21,441 bases of DNA from an uncultured Angelakisella sp. Lineage in GTDB: Bacteria > Bacillota > Clostridia > Oscillospirales > Ruminococcaceae. Under the pieces are notes generated by a model. It saw nothing but the letters and a program-made list of their open reading frames with translations, was not told where the DNA came from and searched no databases. Of the stretch, positions 1 through 7,292 are shown piece by piece (within the stretch, counting starts at the first letter, position 1; each line of letters opens with the position of its first letter). Location of the stretch: NCBI GenBank assembly GCA_910585535.1, contig CAJUFK010000051.1:1-21441 (forward strand). Direction: 5' to 3'. The position numbers were made by a program, and so were the translations under genes.

Positions 1-100
1 CCGCGCAAAACACCCCACCGGGGTGTATTTGCGGGGTACTCGATTACAAGGCGTTCGCCTCTTACTTTCTTTTTCTATCGCAAAAAGAAAGTAAGCAAAG
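1..100 (+). repeat. Dispersed structured repeat A, left copy
   Basis: Bases 1-100 match bases 21329 onward in the same orientation, with six substitutions and one single-base gap by my alignment. It contains three hairpins in a row. The first is 4-33 (13 bp with one bulged A, loop ACC). The second is 50-61 (AGGCG/CGCCT around TT). The third is 61-95, a perfect 14-bp stem (left arm 61-74, loop CTATCGC, right arm 82-95). Where the two copies differ, the stems stay paired. No coding potential is evident. It looks like a short non-autonomous dispersed element; its function is unknown. Confidence 0.8.
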
Positions 101-123
101 AAAAATGCTCCCTCCGGAAAGAT

Positions 124-197
124 GCGAAAGGGATTTCGCCCGTTGCGACGGGCGACCAGGGCGCCGCCCTGGACCTGCAAGCCTTTGAAAAGGCTTG
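124..197 (+). repeat. Run of four consecutive hairpins in the left intergenic mosaic
   Basis: Four perfect stems follow each other. They are GCGAAA/TTTCGC (124-139, loop GGGA), CGCCCG/CGGGCG (137-154, loop TTGCGA), CCAGGGC/GCCCTGG (156-172, loop GCC) and CAAGCCTT/AAGGCTTG (178-197, loop TGAA). The first two overlap by three bases and so are mutually exclusive at that edge. The last one is followed by AAACTTTACA, the same tail that follows the larger TGAA-loop hairpin at 8918-8959. No gene is present. Together with repeat A this makes positions 1-200 almost entirely palindromic. Confidence 0.75.
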
Positions 198-399
198 AGC
201 GAAACTTTACACCCTTTGTTACGTAGTCGTTATCCGTGGGTCCTGCCTGGAGTCCAAATGGCGTTCTGTCCGAAGCGCAAAATCGCCCTGCACTACCTGG
301 CAATGGGTGTTACTACCTTCCGCCTTTTGCTGTATCCGACTCCAGGCACAACTTAAGTCCCGGCACAACCCTTAGCCGCGGAGCGGCGGGGAGGGTCTG
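198..399 (+). repeat. Dispersed repeat B, left copy (core 291-399)
   Basis: The core 291-399 aligns with 8970-9080 over about 110 bases, sharing blocks such as CCGACTCCAGGCACAAC and CGGGGAGGGTCTG. Inside it, CCAGGCACAAC and CCCGGCACAAC form an imperfect tandem duplication 17 bases apart. An exact 11-base inverted pair, TGCCTGGAGTC (244-254) and GACTCCAGGCA (338-348), brackets the left part. The second copy lacks the 213-290 segment, so the element is modular. I see no gene here. Confidence 0.7.
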
Positions 400-402
400 T
401 TA

Positions 403-431
403 TTGCGGTTTGGTACTTTTTGTGATATACT
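403..431 (+). promoter_or_regulatory. Predicted extended -10 promoter for the glycosyltransferase
   Basis: A weak -35 TTGCGG (403-408), a 17-base spacer and a -10 TATACT (426-431) preceded by TGA (extended -10) lie directly after repeat B. Transcription would start near 438, about 50 bases before the ATG at 490. The assignment is inferred from consensus only. Confidence 0.5.
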
Positions 432-489
432 TTTGCTGTCCCCTGATTTTTGCGGACCCGGATCCCGAACGAAAAGGAGGCCCCTCCTT

Positions 490-1308
490 ATGTCCACCCC
501 TTTGGTTACAATCATTATCCCTGTCTATAACGCCGCCCCCCACCTGGCCGCCTGTATTGAAAGCGTCCGCAAACAGACCTATGAGAACTTGGAGATTCTC
601 CTGGTCAATGACGGCAGCGCCGACGTCAGCCTCCCCATCTGCCAAATGTACGCCGGAGTGGACCCGCGTATCCAGGTGATGGACCAGAAGAACAGCGGCG
701 TCTCCGCCACCCGGAACGCCGCCATCGATCGGGCCCGGGGGGAATTCCTCCAGTTTGTGGACGCCGACGACCGGGTTGCTATGGAAGCTACCCAGCTGCT
801 GGTGGAGCGGGCCCTGCGAACCCAGGCGGATATGGTCATCTGCCATTACTACCGGGTCACCGGCAAAAAGCGCAAAAGCGTCCACGGGTTTCTGGAAACG
901 GATAAGATCCTCTCCCAGCGAGAATTTGCCACCCAGCTGATGGAGGAGCCCTCCAGCTTTTATTACGGGGTGATGTGGAACAAGCTGTACCGCACTTCCA
1001 TCATCCAGAGCCATAACATCCGGTGCAGCGAGGAACTTCAGTGGAGCGAGGACTTCCTCTTTAACCTGGAGTACATCCGCTATTGTCAAACCTTCGCTTC
1101 GGTGCAGCTGCCCCTTTATTACTATTATAAGAATAAGAAGGGCATTACCTCCACCAGCTTTGGCCTTACAAAGCTTCCCCGGACCATCGAAACCAAGCTG
1201 AACCTCTTTGAGTTTTACAAAGATCTGTATACCGACCTTGGATTATACGAACAGTATAGGCTTCAGATTCACAAGTACCTTTTTGATGTGGCAAGCGACA
1301 AGGACTGA
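490..1308 (+). CDS. Family 2 glycosyltransferase
   Basis: A 272-residue cytoplasmic glycosyltransferase of the GT-A fold, family 2. The N-terminus has the family signature (TIIIPVYNAAPHL, residues 7-19), an NDGS nucleotide-binding turn at 40-43, the KNSGVSATRNAAIDRARGE stretch near 67-85, and the metal-binding DXD-type motif DADD at 91-94. The C-terminal third has the WNKLYR and SEDFLFNLEY segments common in GT2 enzymes that decorate capsule, teichoic or exopolysaccharide chains. Sugar and acceptor cannot be told from sequence. No membrane helix is seen. The ATG at 490 was chosen because AGGAGG lies at 475-480 and the catalytic domain begins at once; an in-frame upstream extension adds only non-homologous residues. 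The gene stands alone between a repeat and a terminator, so it is not part of a visible polysaccharide cluster. Confidence 0.9.
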   Translation: MSTPLVTIIIPVYNAAPHLAACIESVRKQTYENLEILLVNDGSADVSLPICQMYAGVDPRIQVMDQKNSGVSATRNAAIDRARGEFLQFVDADDRVAMEATQLLVERALRTQADMVICHYYRVTGKKRKSVHGFLETDKILSQREFATQLMEEPSSFYYGVMWNKLYRTSIIQSHNIRCSEELQWSEDFLFNLEYIRYCQTFASVQLPLYYYYKNKKGITSTSFGLTKLPRTIETKLNLFEFYKDLYTDLGLYEQYRLQIHKYLFDVASDKD

Positions 1309-1316
1309 CAAAAAGG

Positions 1317-1353
1317 CCCCGCTCCCGGGATAAGCCCGGGGGCGGGGTTTTTT
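1317..1353. terminator. Bidirectional intrinsic terminator
   Basis: A 13-bp stem (CCCCGC-T-CCCGGG pairing with CCCGGG-G-GCGGGG, one U.G pair) around loop ATAAG is followed by T6 on the plus strand. It is preceded by A5, which becomes a U tract on the minus strand. It lies between the convergent glycosyltransferase and MarR genes and can serve both. Confidence 0.9.
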
Positions 1354-1357
1354 GGGG

Positions 1358-1864
1358 TTACTGAATACGGATCAAAGAGGGGGGGATCTGGCTCTCCTCG
1401 GTGAGGGCCCGGTTGTACCGGGAGAGGAGTTCCAGGGCGTCCAGAAAGGCCCCTATCGATTCGTCGGGAATCTCCCCCCAGAGGACGGCCAGCTGCTGGA
1501 AGATGGGCTCCAGGGTCCGGATGTACCGCCGGTAAGCCTCCTTCCCTGCGGGGGAGACCCGGATGATAACATCCTTGCGGTTGCTGCTGGTGTGGTACTT
1601 CTCCAGAAAGCCCTTCTCCACCATCTTGGCTACGTTCTTGGAAAAGGAGCTGGGGGAGATCCCCAGGCGGGCGGCAATCTGTGCCATATTCTGACAGCCG
1701 TCCTCGTTTTCCAGGATGTACTCCAGGGCCTGAAGCTGAGCAGGGGTGAAGCGCACGCCCTCCCCCAGGTCCACCTCCCGATTGTAGTTCTGGGCATAGG
1801 CATTTCCGTACTGGATCAGTTTCTCCATCAGTTCCCGATACTGCCCCATCCATTCCAGCTGCAT
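1358..1864 (-). CDS. MarR-family winged-helix transcriptional regulator
   Basis: A 168-residue protein of MarR size and layout. A helical N-terminus is followed by a helix-turn-helix (about 58-80, NMAQIAARLGISPSSFSKNV) and a beta-wing with basic residues (about 84-104, KGFLEKYHTSSNRKDVIIRV). The C-terminal dimerisation helix lies at about 105-150. MarR proteins are dimeric repressors or activators that often respond to small aromatic or lipophilic ligands. The ligand here is unknown. The gene starts 62 bases after the end of the membrane hydrolase on the same strand, with its own good promoter in the gap, so it may be transcribed alone or by read-through. The start at 1864 fits the domain, but the ribosome binding site (GGGGG-rich) is not ideal; a start five codons later is possible. 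A palindrome over its promoter suggests autoregulation, which is an inference. Confidence 0.88.
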   Translation of the reverse strand: MQLEWMGQYRELMEKLIQYGNAYAQNYNREVDLGEGVRFTPAQLQALEYILENEDGCQNMAQIAARLGISPSSFSKNVAKMVEKGFLEKYHTSSNRKDVIIRVSPAGKEAYRRYIRTLEPIFQQLAVLWGEIPDESIGAFLDALELLSRYNRALTEESQIPPSLIRIQ

Positions 1865-1887
1865 CCCGCATCCCCCCGCTTTCCTTG

Positions 1888-1922
1888 TACTATAGTATAT
1901 CGGATGGCGGGGGGATTTTCAA
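1888..1922 (-). promoter_or_regulatory. MarR gene promoter with overlapping palindrome
   Basis: On the minus strand, TTGAAA (1922-1917, 5/6 to consensus) is followed by a 17-base spacer and TATACT (1899-1894, 5/6). The perfect 10-base palindrome TACTATAGTA (1888-1897) overlaps the -10 and the start region and is a candidate operator. The -35 begins just four bases beyond the stop codon of the preceding gene. Confidence 0.65.
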
Positions 1923-1925
1923 GCC

Positions 1926-3860
1926 TTAGAGGGGGAGAAGGGTCGCTGTATTGGCCACCCCCACCACCACCACGATAAGGCAGTTGACCATGGTGCCCAG
2001 CCAGACCTTGCCGGTGGCCTGGAAAAGCCGGCGGTTGATGTAGGCCGCCGCCAGAAGGAAGGGGATGAGGGGCAGGGCCAGGAGGGGGTAGAGCCGGTCC
2101 GCCTGCCACCGGGCCACCCCGGTGGAAAAGAGGGTTGCGTACTGCACGGCGTTAAGGGCCACGATGCCAAGGACGTTCCCCAGGCCGCAGACCAGGATAT
2201 TTACCCAGTCCCTCTGTCCGGCCACCCGGTTGACGCTGTTGGTCAGGATGGCGTTGGCGGCAAAGAAGATAAAGTAGAAGGGCAGGTACTCCAGGAGGAT
2301 GGGCAGCTTATCGGCGGTAAAGCCGCACACCGCCACAAACCAGAAGCGGAAATCGGTGTGGAACAGGTACTCCGCCGCCATGACGAATCCGTAGAAGCCC
2401 AGAAAGACCGTGACTGCCAGCCCCAGGGTGAGAAGCAGCTCCCGGACACTGGTCCGGATGCCCCACTGCTCCGGGGTGACCCCGTTCTTCTTGCCAAAGA
2501 ACCGGTAGGACGCCCAGAAGAGGACCAATCCCACCAGGCCGTTAAAGACCGCCCAGAGGAGAAGGAAATTGTTGGCCTGCTGGGGGAACCATTTGGTGAG
2601 ACCCATCCCGGCGGTGGCAGGGAAAAGGATCAGGTCCAGCTTGGTCACCGGCATAAACGTAAGCCAGGAGATCACCCAGCTGAGGACCCAGCCGCCCCAG
2701 AAGATCCCCTTGGCGGCAGGGGTGGAGAGGGCGGGGAGTTCCGTTGGCGCGGTCCCCGCCAGGGGTGCAAAGACCGGGACCCTTAGGAGGAGCAGGGCCA
2801 TTGGCGTCACCGCCATCAGCAGGCCGATAAGCCCCAGACCGTTAAAGCACTCCTTCCAAAGCCAAAGCTGGTCGTTTCGGCCCAGGGTGGGGGTCATCTG
2901 AAAGGCGGCGGTAAAGAACTCCACATTGTCCCCGGTGCTGACGGTAGAAAAGTGCTGCTGCTGATGGGTGCCGGCGGGGTTGTAAACCACCCGGAGGGTT
3001 TTGGCGGCGGCATCCCCGTAGAGGCGGCCCGGTTCCACTGCGGAGACCTTCTCCCCTTCGGCCAGGCCGGAGTTCACCGCAGCCAGGGATTCGTAGCAGT
3101 CCCCGGAAAGATCTCCGTTCCCCCGGGTGAGGTCGTAGCAGCCTTCGTCGTACCGGCCGTAGTTGATAGCCAGGTTGGCGTGGATGCCGGAGCAAAGCTC
3201 CTCGGTGGAAAGGCGGACATTCCCCGAGGCCAAACCGGCGCAGACCTTGCTTTCCGCCTCTGCTGCGGCCTGTTCCGCCGGGGTGATCTCCGTCCCGCCG
3301 TCGGAATCCGGGGCCTTGGCGGCCTCCAGGGCGGCGTAGTACCGCCCGCCGTACTGAGCAAGGGTCATCCACACCGACATCCCGGACATGGAGTGACCCA
3401 TCACCCCGATCCGAGCGGTGTCCACAAAGTCCAGGCTTTGGCTGGCGAATTCCACCATGGGGACCATCCCCACCCCTTCGGCCATGGTGGATTCGATAAC
3501 CGAAAGGGAGGAGGAGCTGGACTCCCCGTGGAAGTAGGGATCGATGGCCATTACGGCGATGCCCCGGCGGGACAGTTCAATGGCGGAGCTGTCCTGCATC
3601 TCCTTATTGTTCAGGTATCCCGGGGCGGCGATGACCAGGGGGACCTTGTTTTCCGGGGATGCCTCCCGGGGAACAAAAAGGTCCCCGGCAATCCACTTGC
3701 CGTTGCCGGTGGGGACGGCAAAGGTGGTGACCCGGACCTTTCCGAAGCCGGTTTGGAGGGCCGAAGCCCCCATGCAGCTGACCAGCATCAGAACTATGGC
3801 GATGGCAAAGATCCCAAGGGCCTTTTTTGTTGTGAGGCCCTGGCTGGGGGTGGTAGTCAT
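1926..3860 (-). CDS. Membrane-anchored alpha/beta hydrolase with polytopic C-terminal domain (paralogue 1)
   Basis: A 644-residue two-part membrane protein. Residues 12-36 form a membrane anchor after a basic start; LVSC at 26-29 resembles a lipobox but may be chance. Residues 45-320 form an alpha/beta-hydrolase domain of dienelactone-hydrolase/acyl-peptidase type. The nucleophile elbow is GHSMSG (Ser157), the likely acid is Asp238 (RYDEG) and the likely base is His303 (HQQQHFS). By the positive-inside rule the domain should face outward. It holds four extra cysteines (207, 223, 241, 255). From about 338 to the end there are about eight hydrophobic helices. The 610-residue protein at 5428-7260 shares the whole architecture, including NN[K/R]EMQD, YDE, the TH-x3-HFS block and CFNGLGL/AFNGLGL, so the two are paralogues. 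The ATG follows AGGAG at 10 bases. The substrate is unknown; esterase or peptidase activity is the family expectation. Confidence 0.85.
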   Translation of the reverse strand: MTTTPSQGLTTKKALGIFAIAIVLMLVSCMGASALQTGFGKVRVTTFAVPTGNGKWIAGDLFVPREASPENKVPLVIAAPGYLNNKEMQDSSAIELSRRGIAVMAIDPYFHGESSSSSLSVIESTMAEGVGMVPMVEFASQSLDFVDTARIGVMGHSMSGMSVWMTLAQYGGRYYAALEAAKAPDSDGGTEITPAEQAAAEAESKVCAGLASGNVRLSTEELCSGIHANLAINYGRYDEGCYDLTRGNGDLSGDCYESLAAVNSGLAEGEKVSAVEPGRLYGDAAAKTLRVVYNPAGTHQQQHFSTVSTGDNVEFFTAAFQMTPTLGRNDQLWLWKECFNGLGLIGLLMAVTPMALLLLRVPVFAPLAGTAPTELPALSTPAAKGIFWGGWVLSWVISWLTFMPVTKLDLILFPATAGMGLTKWFPQQANNFLLLWAVFNGLVGLVLFWASYRFFGKKNGVTPEQWGIRTSVRELLLTLGLAVTVFLGFYGFVMAAEYLFHTDFRFWFVAVCGFTADKLPILLEYLPFYFIFFAANAILTNSVNRVAGQRDWVNILVCGLGNVLGIVALNAVQYATLFSTGVARWQADRLYPLLALPLIPFLLAAAYINRRLFQATGKVWLGTMVNCLIVVVVGVANTATLLPL

Positions 3861-3920
3861 AAAAACGCACTCCTTCCTTTCTTTTTGGCATACCGAAGAA
3901 TCCTGGCTATAATTTCTTTT

Positions 3921-3952
3921 GAAATATTTTTATTTCTTTAGGAAATTATTTC
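3921..3952. promoter_or_regulatory. AT-rich inverted repeats in the divergent intergenic region
   Basis: Two inverted repeats with related arms lie close together. They are GAAATA-TTTT-TATTTC (3921-3936) and GAAAT-T-ATTTC (3942-3952). They sit between the divergent hydrolase and PocR regulator genes, downstream of the predicted hydrolase promoter, where a repressor could act. No regulator is assigned. Confidence 0.35.
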
Positions 3953-3958
3953 GTTTCA

Positions 3959-3988
3959 ATTATAAATCATCGTGATCTGAAAAAACAA
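3959..3988 (-). promoter_or_regulatory. Predicted promoter for membrane hydrolase 1
   Basis: On the minus strand, TTGTTT (3988-3983, 3/6) is followed by an 18-base spacer and a perfect TATAAT (3964-3959). A transcript would have a leader of about 95 bases before the ATG at 3860. The weak -35 is what one expects for an activator-dependent promoter, but this is inference. Confidence 0.45.
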
Positions 3989-4052
3989 TCCGCATTTTCC
4001 ACAAGAAAAGGCCCGGCATCCTGTGAGAACCTACAAAGCTTTGGTTCCCATC

Positions 4053-4082
4053 TTGACATCTGCCGCCAAAAGAACCTATACT
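4053..4082 (+). promoter_or_regulatory. Strong promoter of the PocR/AraC regulator gene
   Basis: TTGACA (4053-4058, 6/6), an 18-base spacer and TATACT (4077-4082, 5/6) predict a start near 4089. It is divergent from the hydrolase 1 promoter, with about 65 bases between the two -35 boxes. Confidence 0.75.
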
Positions 4083-4100
4083 TGGCAGGAAAGGTCCGTG

Positions 4101-4141
4101 AAAAGAGCGCAGCTGGGCATCCCCCAAGCCCGCTCTTTTTT
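4101..4141 (+). terminator. Terminator-like hairpin in the PocR gene leader (possible attenuator)
   Basis: AAAAGAGC (4101-4108) pairs with GCTCTTTT (4132-4139). An inner helix GGGC/GCCC (4115-4118 with 4128-4131) closes a nine-base loop. T6 runs over 4136-4141, partly used in the stem. It begins about 12 bases after the predicted transcription start and ends 25 bases before the chosen ATG, so it would interrupt the regulator transcript. It could be an attenuator or produce a short RNA. Confidence 0.5.
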
Positions 4142-4166
4142 CATGAAAACGGGGAGGGCTTCTTTT

Positions 4167-5162
4167 ATGGGCGGCAGAGACTACGATTTGAAAACCATCC
4201 TGAACATCCCCCTGTTCGAGGCGCTGCAGGACATCCTGGCCAAGACCACCGGTACCGCCATCATTACCGTGGACTACAAGGGGACCCCTGTTACAAGGCA
4301 CAGCTGCCGCACCGAGTTTTGCAGCGTCATCCGGGAAAACCCGGTCTCCAGAAAGCGGTGCTTCCGGTGCGACGCCCTGGCGGGGCTGGAGGCGGTGCGC
4401 CTCAACCGGCCCTTTATCTACCTTTGCCACTGCGGCATTGTGGACGCGGCGGTGCCGGTTGTAGTGGGGGACCGCTACCTGGGGGCGGTGATGTTTGGGG
4501 AGGTGCGCCTTTCGGACAACAGCGCCGACGGGAAGGTGGAGCGGCTGGTGGGGGAGATCACCTCCCTCCGGCGGGAGGACACCGAATGCGCCCGGGCGCT
4601 GATGGAAAAGTACGAGCGGATCCCCAAGATGGAGTACAGCCGGGTGGTGGAGATCGCCGAGATGCTGGAGGCCATTGTCCGGTACATCGTCTGCCAGGCC
4701 ATGGACCGCCACAGCCAGGCCCTGACTTACGAGTGGATGCTCTCCGGCAGCCGGGACCGCCAGCTTTTCCTCCAGGCCCCGGTGGATCTTGGCGACCTGC
4801 CACAGCGCGAGGATCCGGAAGATACCCACCGGGAGCTTGCCGGAAGCCCGGTCTATCCCGCCATCCGATACCTGGAAACCCACCGCCAGGAGCGGGTCAC
4901 CATGGCGGAGATGGCCAAGCTCTGCCACCTGACCCCCAGCTACTTCTGCCGTATCTTTTCCCGGGTCACCGGGGAGACCTTTGTGGATTATGTAAACCGC
5001 CAAAAGGTTTCTTGGGCCAAGAAGATGCTTCAGGATCCCAATGTCACCGTCAGCCAGGCCGCCGCCGAGCTGGGGTATCTGGACACCAGTTATTTCATCC
5101 GGGTCTTTAAGAAATATGAGGGGGTCACCCCCCTGGTCTACCGCCAGCACAGAAGCCGGTGA
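4167..5162 (+). CDS. PocR-domain AraC-family transcriptional regulator
   Basis: A 331-residue one-component regulator. Residues 1-170 form a PocR sensory domain, a PAS-like module of the kind found in the propanediol regulator PocR. It opens with RDYDLKTILNIPLFEALQD, has DYKGTPVT at 36-43, and carries cysteines at 47, 52, 65, 68, 87 and 89. Residues 230-331 are an AraC DNA-binding domain with two helix-turn-helices (MAEMAKLCHLTPSYFCRIF and VSQAAAELGYLDTSYFIRVF) and the usual PLVYRQ end. The ATG at 4167 was chosen because PocR proteins begin here and GGAGG lies nine bases upstream. The open frame continues upstream through the leader hairpin, so a GTG at 4098 is formally possible. The gene is divergent from one membrane hydrolase and reads toward its paralogue and glpK, which it may control. 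Regulators of this type often govern glycerol or diol catabolism. The ligand is unproven. Confidence 0.88.
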   Translation: MGGRDYDLKTILNIPLFEALQDILAKTTGTAIITVDYKGTPVTRHSCRTEFCSVIRENPVSRKRCFRCDALAGLEAVRLNRPFIYLCHCGIVDAAVPVVVGDRYLGAVMFGEVRLSDNSADGKVERLVGEITSLRREDTECARALMEKYERIPKMEYSRVVEIAEMLEAIVRYIVCQAMDRHSQALTYEWMLSGSRDRQLFLQAPVDLGDLPQREDPEDTHRELAGSPVYPAIRYLETHRQERVTMAEMAKLCHLTPSYFCRIFSRVTGETFVDYVNRQKVSWAKKMLQDPNVTVSQAAAELGYLDTSYFIRVFKKYEGVTPLVYRQHRSR

Positions 5163-5427
5163 CCGAAAAAGGGGGCCTTTGCGCGGGGGGCACCGAAAAA
5201 TAAAATTCTCTATTCTGACTAAATATACAATTTCTTTTTTGTTCAAGATTATTTTTTGTCAAAACTAGATGGCAATATTCTGCTAAAAAGCAAAATAATC
5301 CAACAACTTTATCCCGAATCACAAAATTTTTCTGAATTGTCTTTTTCTTCCTTTTTCGATAACATGGAATTGGGCCGCAGAGAATGTGAAAGAGAAGCGG
5401 CCGGCACCTGGAAAGGAGAGTAGTGGC
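5163..5427 (+). promoter_or_regulatory. AT-rich control region of membrane hydrolase 2 with a weak promoter candidate
   Basis: These 265 bases hold no gene and are far richer in AT than the flanking genes. TTGTCT (5337-5342), a 17-base spacer and TAACAT (5360-5365) form a weak promoter candidate (4/6 and 4/6). Upstream, TTTTTTGTTCAA (5235-5246) and TTTTTTGTCAA (5252-5262) form a direct repeat at a 17-base period, possible half-sites for an AraC-type activator. AAAGGAGAG (5412-5420) is the ribosome binding site for the ATG at 5428. No terminator is obvious after the regulator gene. Confidence 0.4.
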
Positions 5428-7260
5428 ATGAAAAAGAAGAAGGACGCGAAGTTTTGGATTGCGATCGCGCTGGTGATCTGTCTCATCAGTTCGGTTGGCG
5501 CAGCCATCGCCCAATCGGCGGGGGGAAAGATCCAGTACCACGACGTCACCTTGGTTGGGGACAGCGGCCATGAGCTGGACGCCCTGCTGCTGATCCCGGA
5601 AAACGCCACCCCGGAAAATCCCGCCCCGGCTATTGTGTGCAGCCACGGCTGGTACAACAACCGGGAGATGCAGGACCTGAACTATGTGGAATACGCCCGC
5701 CGGGGCTTTGTGGTCATGTCCATCAGTATGTACGGCCACGGCGATTCGGACCCCCTGCCCAGCGGCACCTGGTGGGAGGACCAGAACAACGCCAACGGCC
5801 TGTATGACGCTGTAAAGTATGTCTCCCGGCTGAACATGGTGGATGCCAGCCGCATTGGCGTCACCGGCCACTCCAACGGCGCCTTGGCAAGCCGGGAAGC
5901 CGTTCTCCAGGATGAGGAGGGCCTTATCGCCGCCGCCCTGCTGGTGAGCAACGACGCCGTTTACACCAAGGACGACGTGATCTACAATATGTTCGGCAGC
6001 CGCGATGCCGCCATTGTCGCCTGCCAGTACGACGAATTCTTCCATCGGGTGCCCCAGCCTGACGGCACCAGATCCGCTCCCCGGGACTATATCCACCAGA
6101 CCACCGCCCAGTCCTTCCTCCACTTCGGCAAGGACCCCGCCGGTTTGGAAAAGCGGGACAGCTATACCTACTACACCGAAGCTGTAGATGGCATCGAGGC
6201 CATCCGCGCCATCTTTAACCCGCCCATCACCCACCCTTGGGCCCACTTCTCCAAGGGCGTTGTGGAAAACAGCGTGGAGTTCTTTGACAAGGCCCTGGAT
6301 GCCCCCATCAAGCTGGCCCCCGGCGACCAGCTTTGGCAGGTGAAAGCAGCTTTTAACGGCCTTGGCCTGGTTGGCTTTATGATGTTTGCCATCTACCTGG
6401 CCATCGCCCTCAGCGAAACCAAGTTCTTTGCGGCAGTTAAGGGCAAGGGACCGGCAGAGCCTCTCCCCGCCCCCGCCGGCAAGGGAAAAATCTGGTTCTA
6501 CGGCGGCAGCATCGCCGGAATCGTCTTCTCCCTGGCTTGGTACAGCTTCAGCTACAAGTGGTGCAATGCCAACCGTCCCGCCTTCCTGCCCCAGGCAGCG
6601 ACCTTCTACATCGGGATGTGGACGGTAATGTGCGGCCTCTTCACCCTGCTGGTACTCTTTATCACCTATAAGAGCTACAGCAAGGGGGCCGGCCTCAATC
6701 TCCGGGAGCGCGGTGTCACCATTGGCGGAGCGCGGCTTTGGAAGACCATCCTTCTCTCTGTGGCAGTTGTGGTGGCCTCCTACTCCCTGGTCTTTGTCTC
6801 CGACTGGCTGTTCCTCACCGACTACCGCCTGTGGTGCTTTGCCACCCTGCGCGCCTTCAGTCCCAAGCTCATCGGCATCATCCTGCGGTATCTCCCCTTC
6901 TGGCTGGTATACTACATTGTTCTTTCTGTCGCCACCAACGGCTTCAACTTTGTGAAGTTCGGCAAGGACGGCTGGGGCAGCACCATCCTTCAGATGTTCT
7001 TCGTCTTTATTGGACCGGAGATCTTTATTGCCGCCCAGCTGATCCCCTTCTTCACCACCGGCCATATGCTTTGTGAGTCCACCCCTATCGGCGCCAGCAT
7101 TACCGCCATCTGGATGTATCCCATCGTTCTCATCCTTCCCCTTGCGGTGTTTGTTTGCAGCAAGATCTACCGCGCCACCAAGAACCCCTATATTGGCGGA
7201 ATCATTATGGCTATCCTGGCCTGCACCATGTCGGTCACCAATACGCTGACCCTTGGCTAA
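5428..7260 (+). CDS. Membrane-anchored alpha/beta hydrolase with polytopic C-terminal domain (paralogue 2)
   Basis: A 610-residue membrane protein and paralogue of the 644-residue one at 1926-3860. A lysine-rich start (KKKK at 2-5) precedes an anchor helix at about 9-29, which predicts an outward-facing hydrolase domain at 35-300. The nucleophile elbow is GHSNGA (Ser149), the probable acid is Asp202 (QYDEFF) and the probable base is His273 (THPWAHFS). NNREMQD (77-83) lies near the expected oxyanion region and recurs in the paralogue. From about residue 308 on there are about eight hydrophobic helices. It has few of the extra cysteines seen in paralogue 1 and lacks that protein's insertion between serine and aspartate. 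The ATG at 5428 follows AAAGGAGAG and gives a clean signal-anchor; an upstream in-frame ATG adds only 14 residues. glpK starts 125 bases downstream, probably on the same transcript. The substrate is not known. Confidence 0.86.
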   Translation: MKKKKDAKFWIAIALVICLISSVGAAIAQSAGGKIQYHDVTLVGDSGHELDALLLIPENATPENPAPAIVCSHGWYNNREMQDLNYVEYARRGFVVMSISMYGHGDSDPLPSGTWWEDQNNANGLYDAVKYVSRLNMVDASRIGVTGHSNGALASREAVLQDEEGLIAAALLVSNDAVYTKDDVIYNMFGSRDAAIVACQYDEFFHRVPQPDGTRSAPRDYIHQTTAQSFLHFGKDPAGLEKRDSYTYYTEAVDGIEAIRAIFNPPITHPWAHFSKGVVENSVEFFDKALDAPIKLAPGDQLWQVKAAFNGLGLVGFMMFAIYLAIALSETKFFAAVKGKGPAEPLPAPAGKGKIWFYGGSIAGIVFSLAWYSFSYKWCNANRPAFLPQAATFYIGMWTVMCGLFTLLVLFITYKSYSKGAGLNLRERGVTIGGARLWKTILLSVAVVVASYSLVFVSDWLFLTDYRLWCFATLRAFSPKLIGIILRYLPFWLVYYIVLSVATNGFNFVKFGKDGWGSTILQMFFVFIGPEIFIAAQLIPFFTTGHMLCESTPIGASITAIWMYPIVLILPLAVFVCSKIYRATKNPYIGGIIMAILACTMSVTNTLTLG

Positions 7261-7292
7261 GGTCATGGCTATAACGGCATAGCCACCCGCTC

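Noticed and set aside
1..399. CRISPR array or insertion sequence at the left end
   Set aside because: The repeats are not regularly spaced, no spacers or cas genes are seen, and no transposase frame is present; the segment fits a non-coding dispersed repeat better.
5125..7266. Long minus-strand frame opposite hydrolase 2
   Set aside because: The plus-strand protein has a start signal, membrane helices and a paralogue; the minus-strand frame is low-complexity and recognisable as a shadow.
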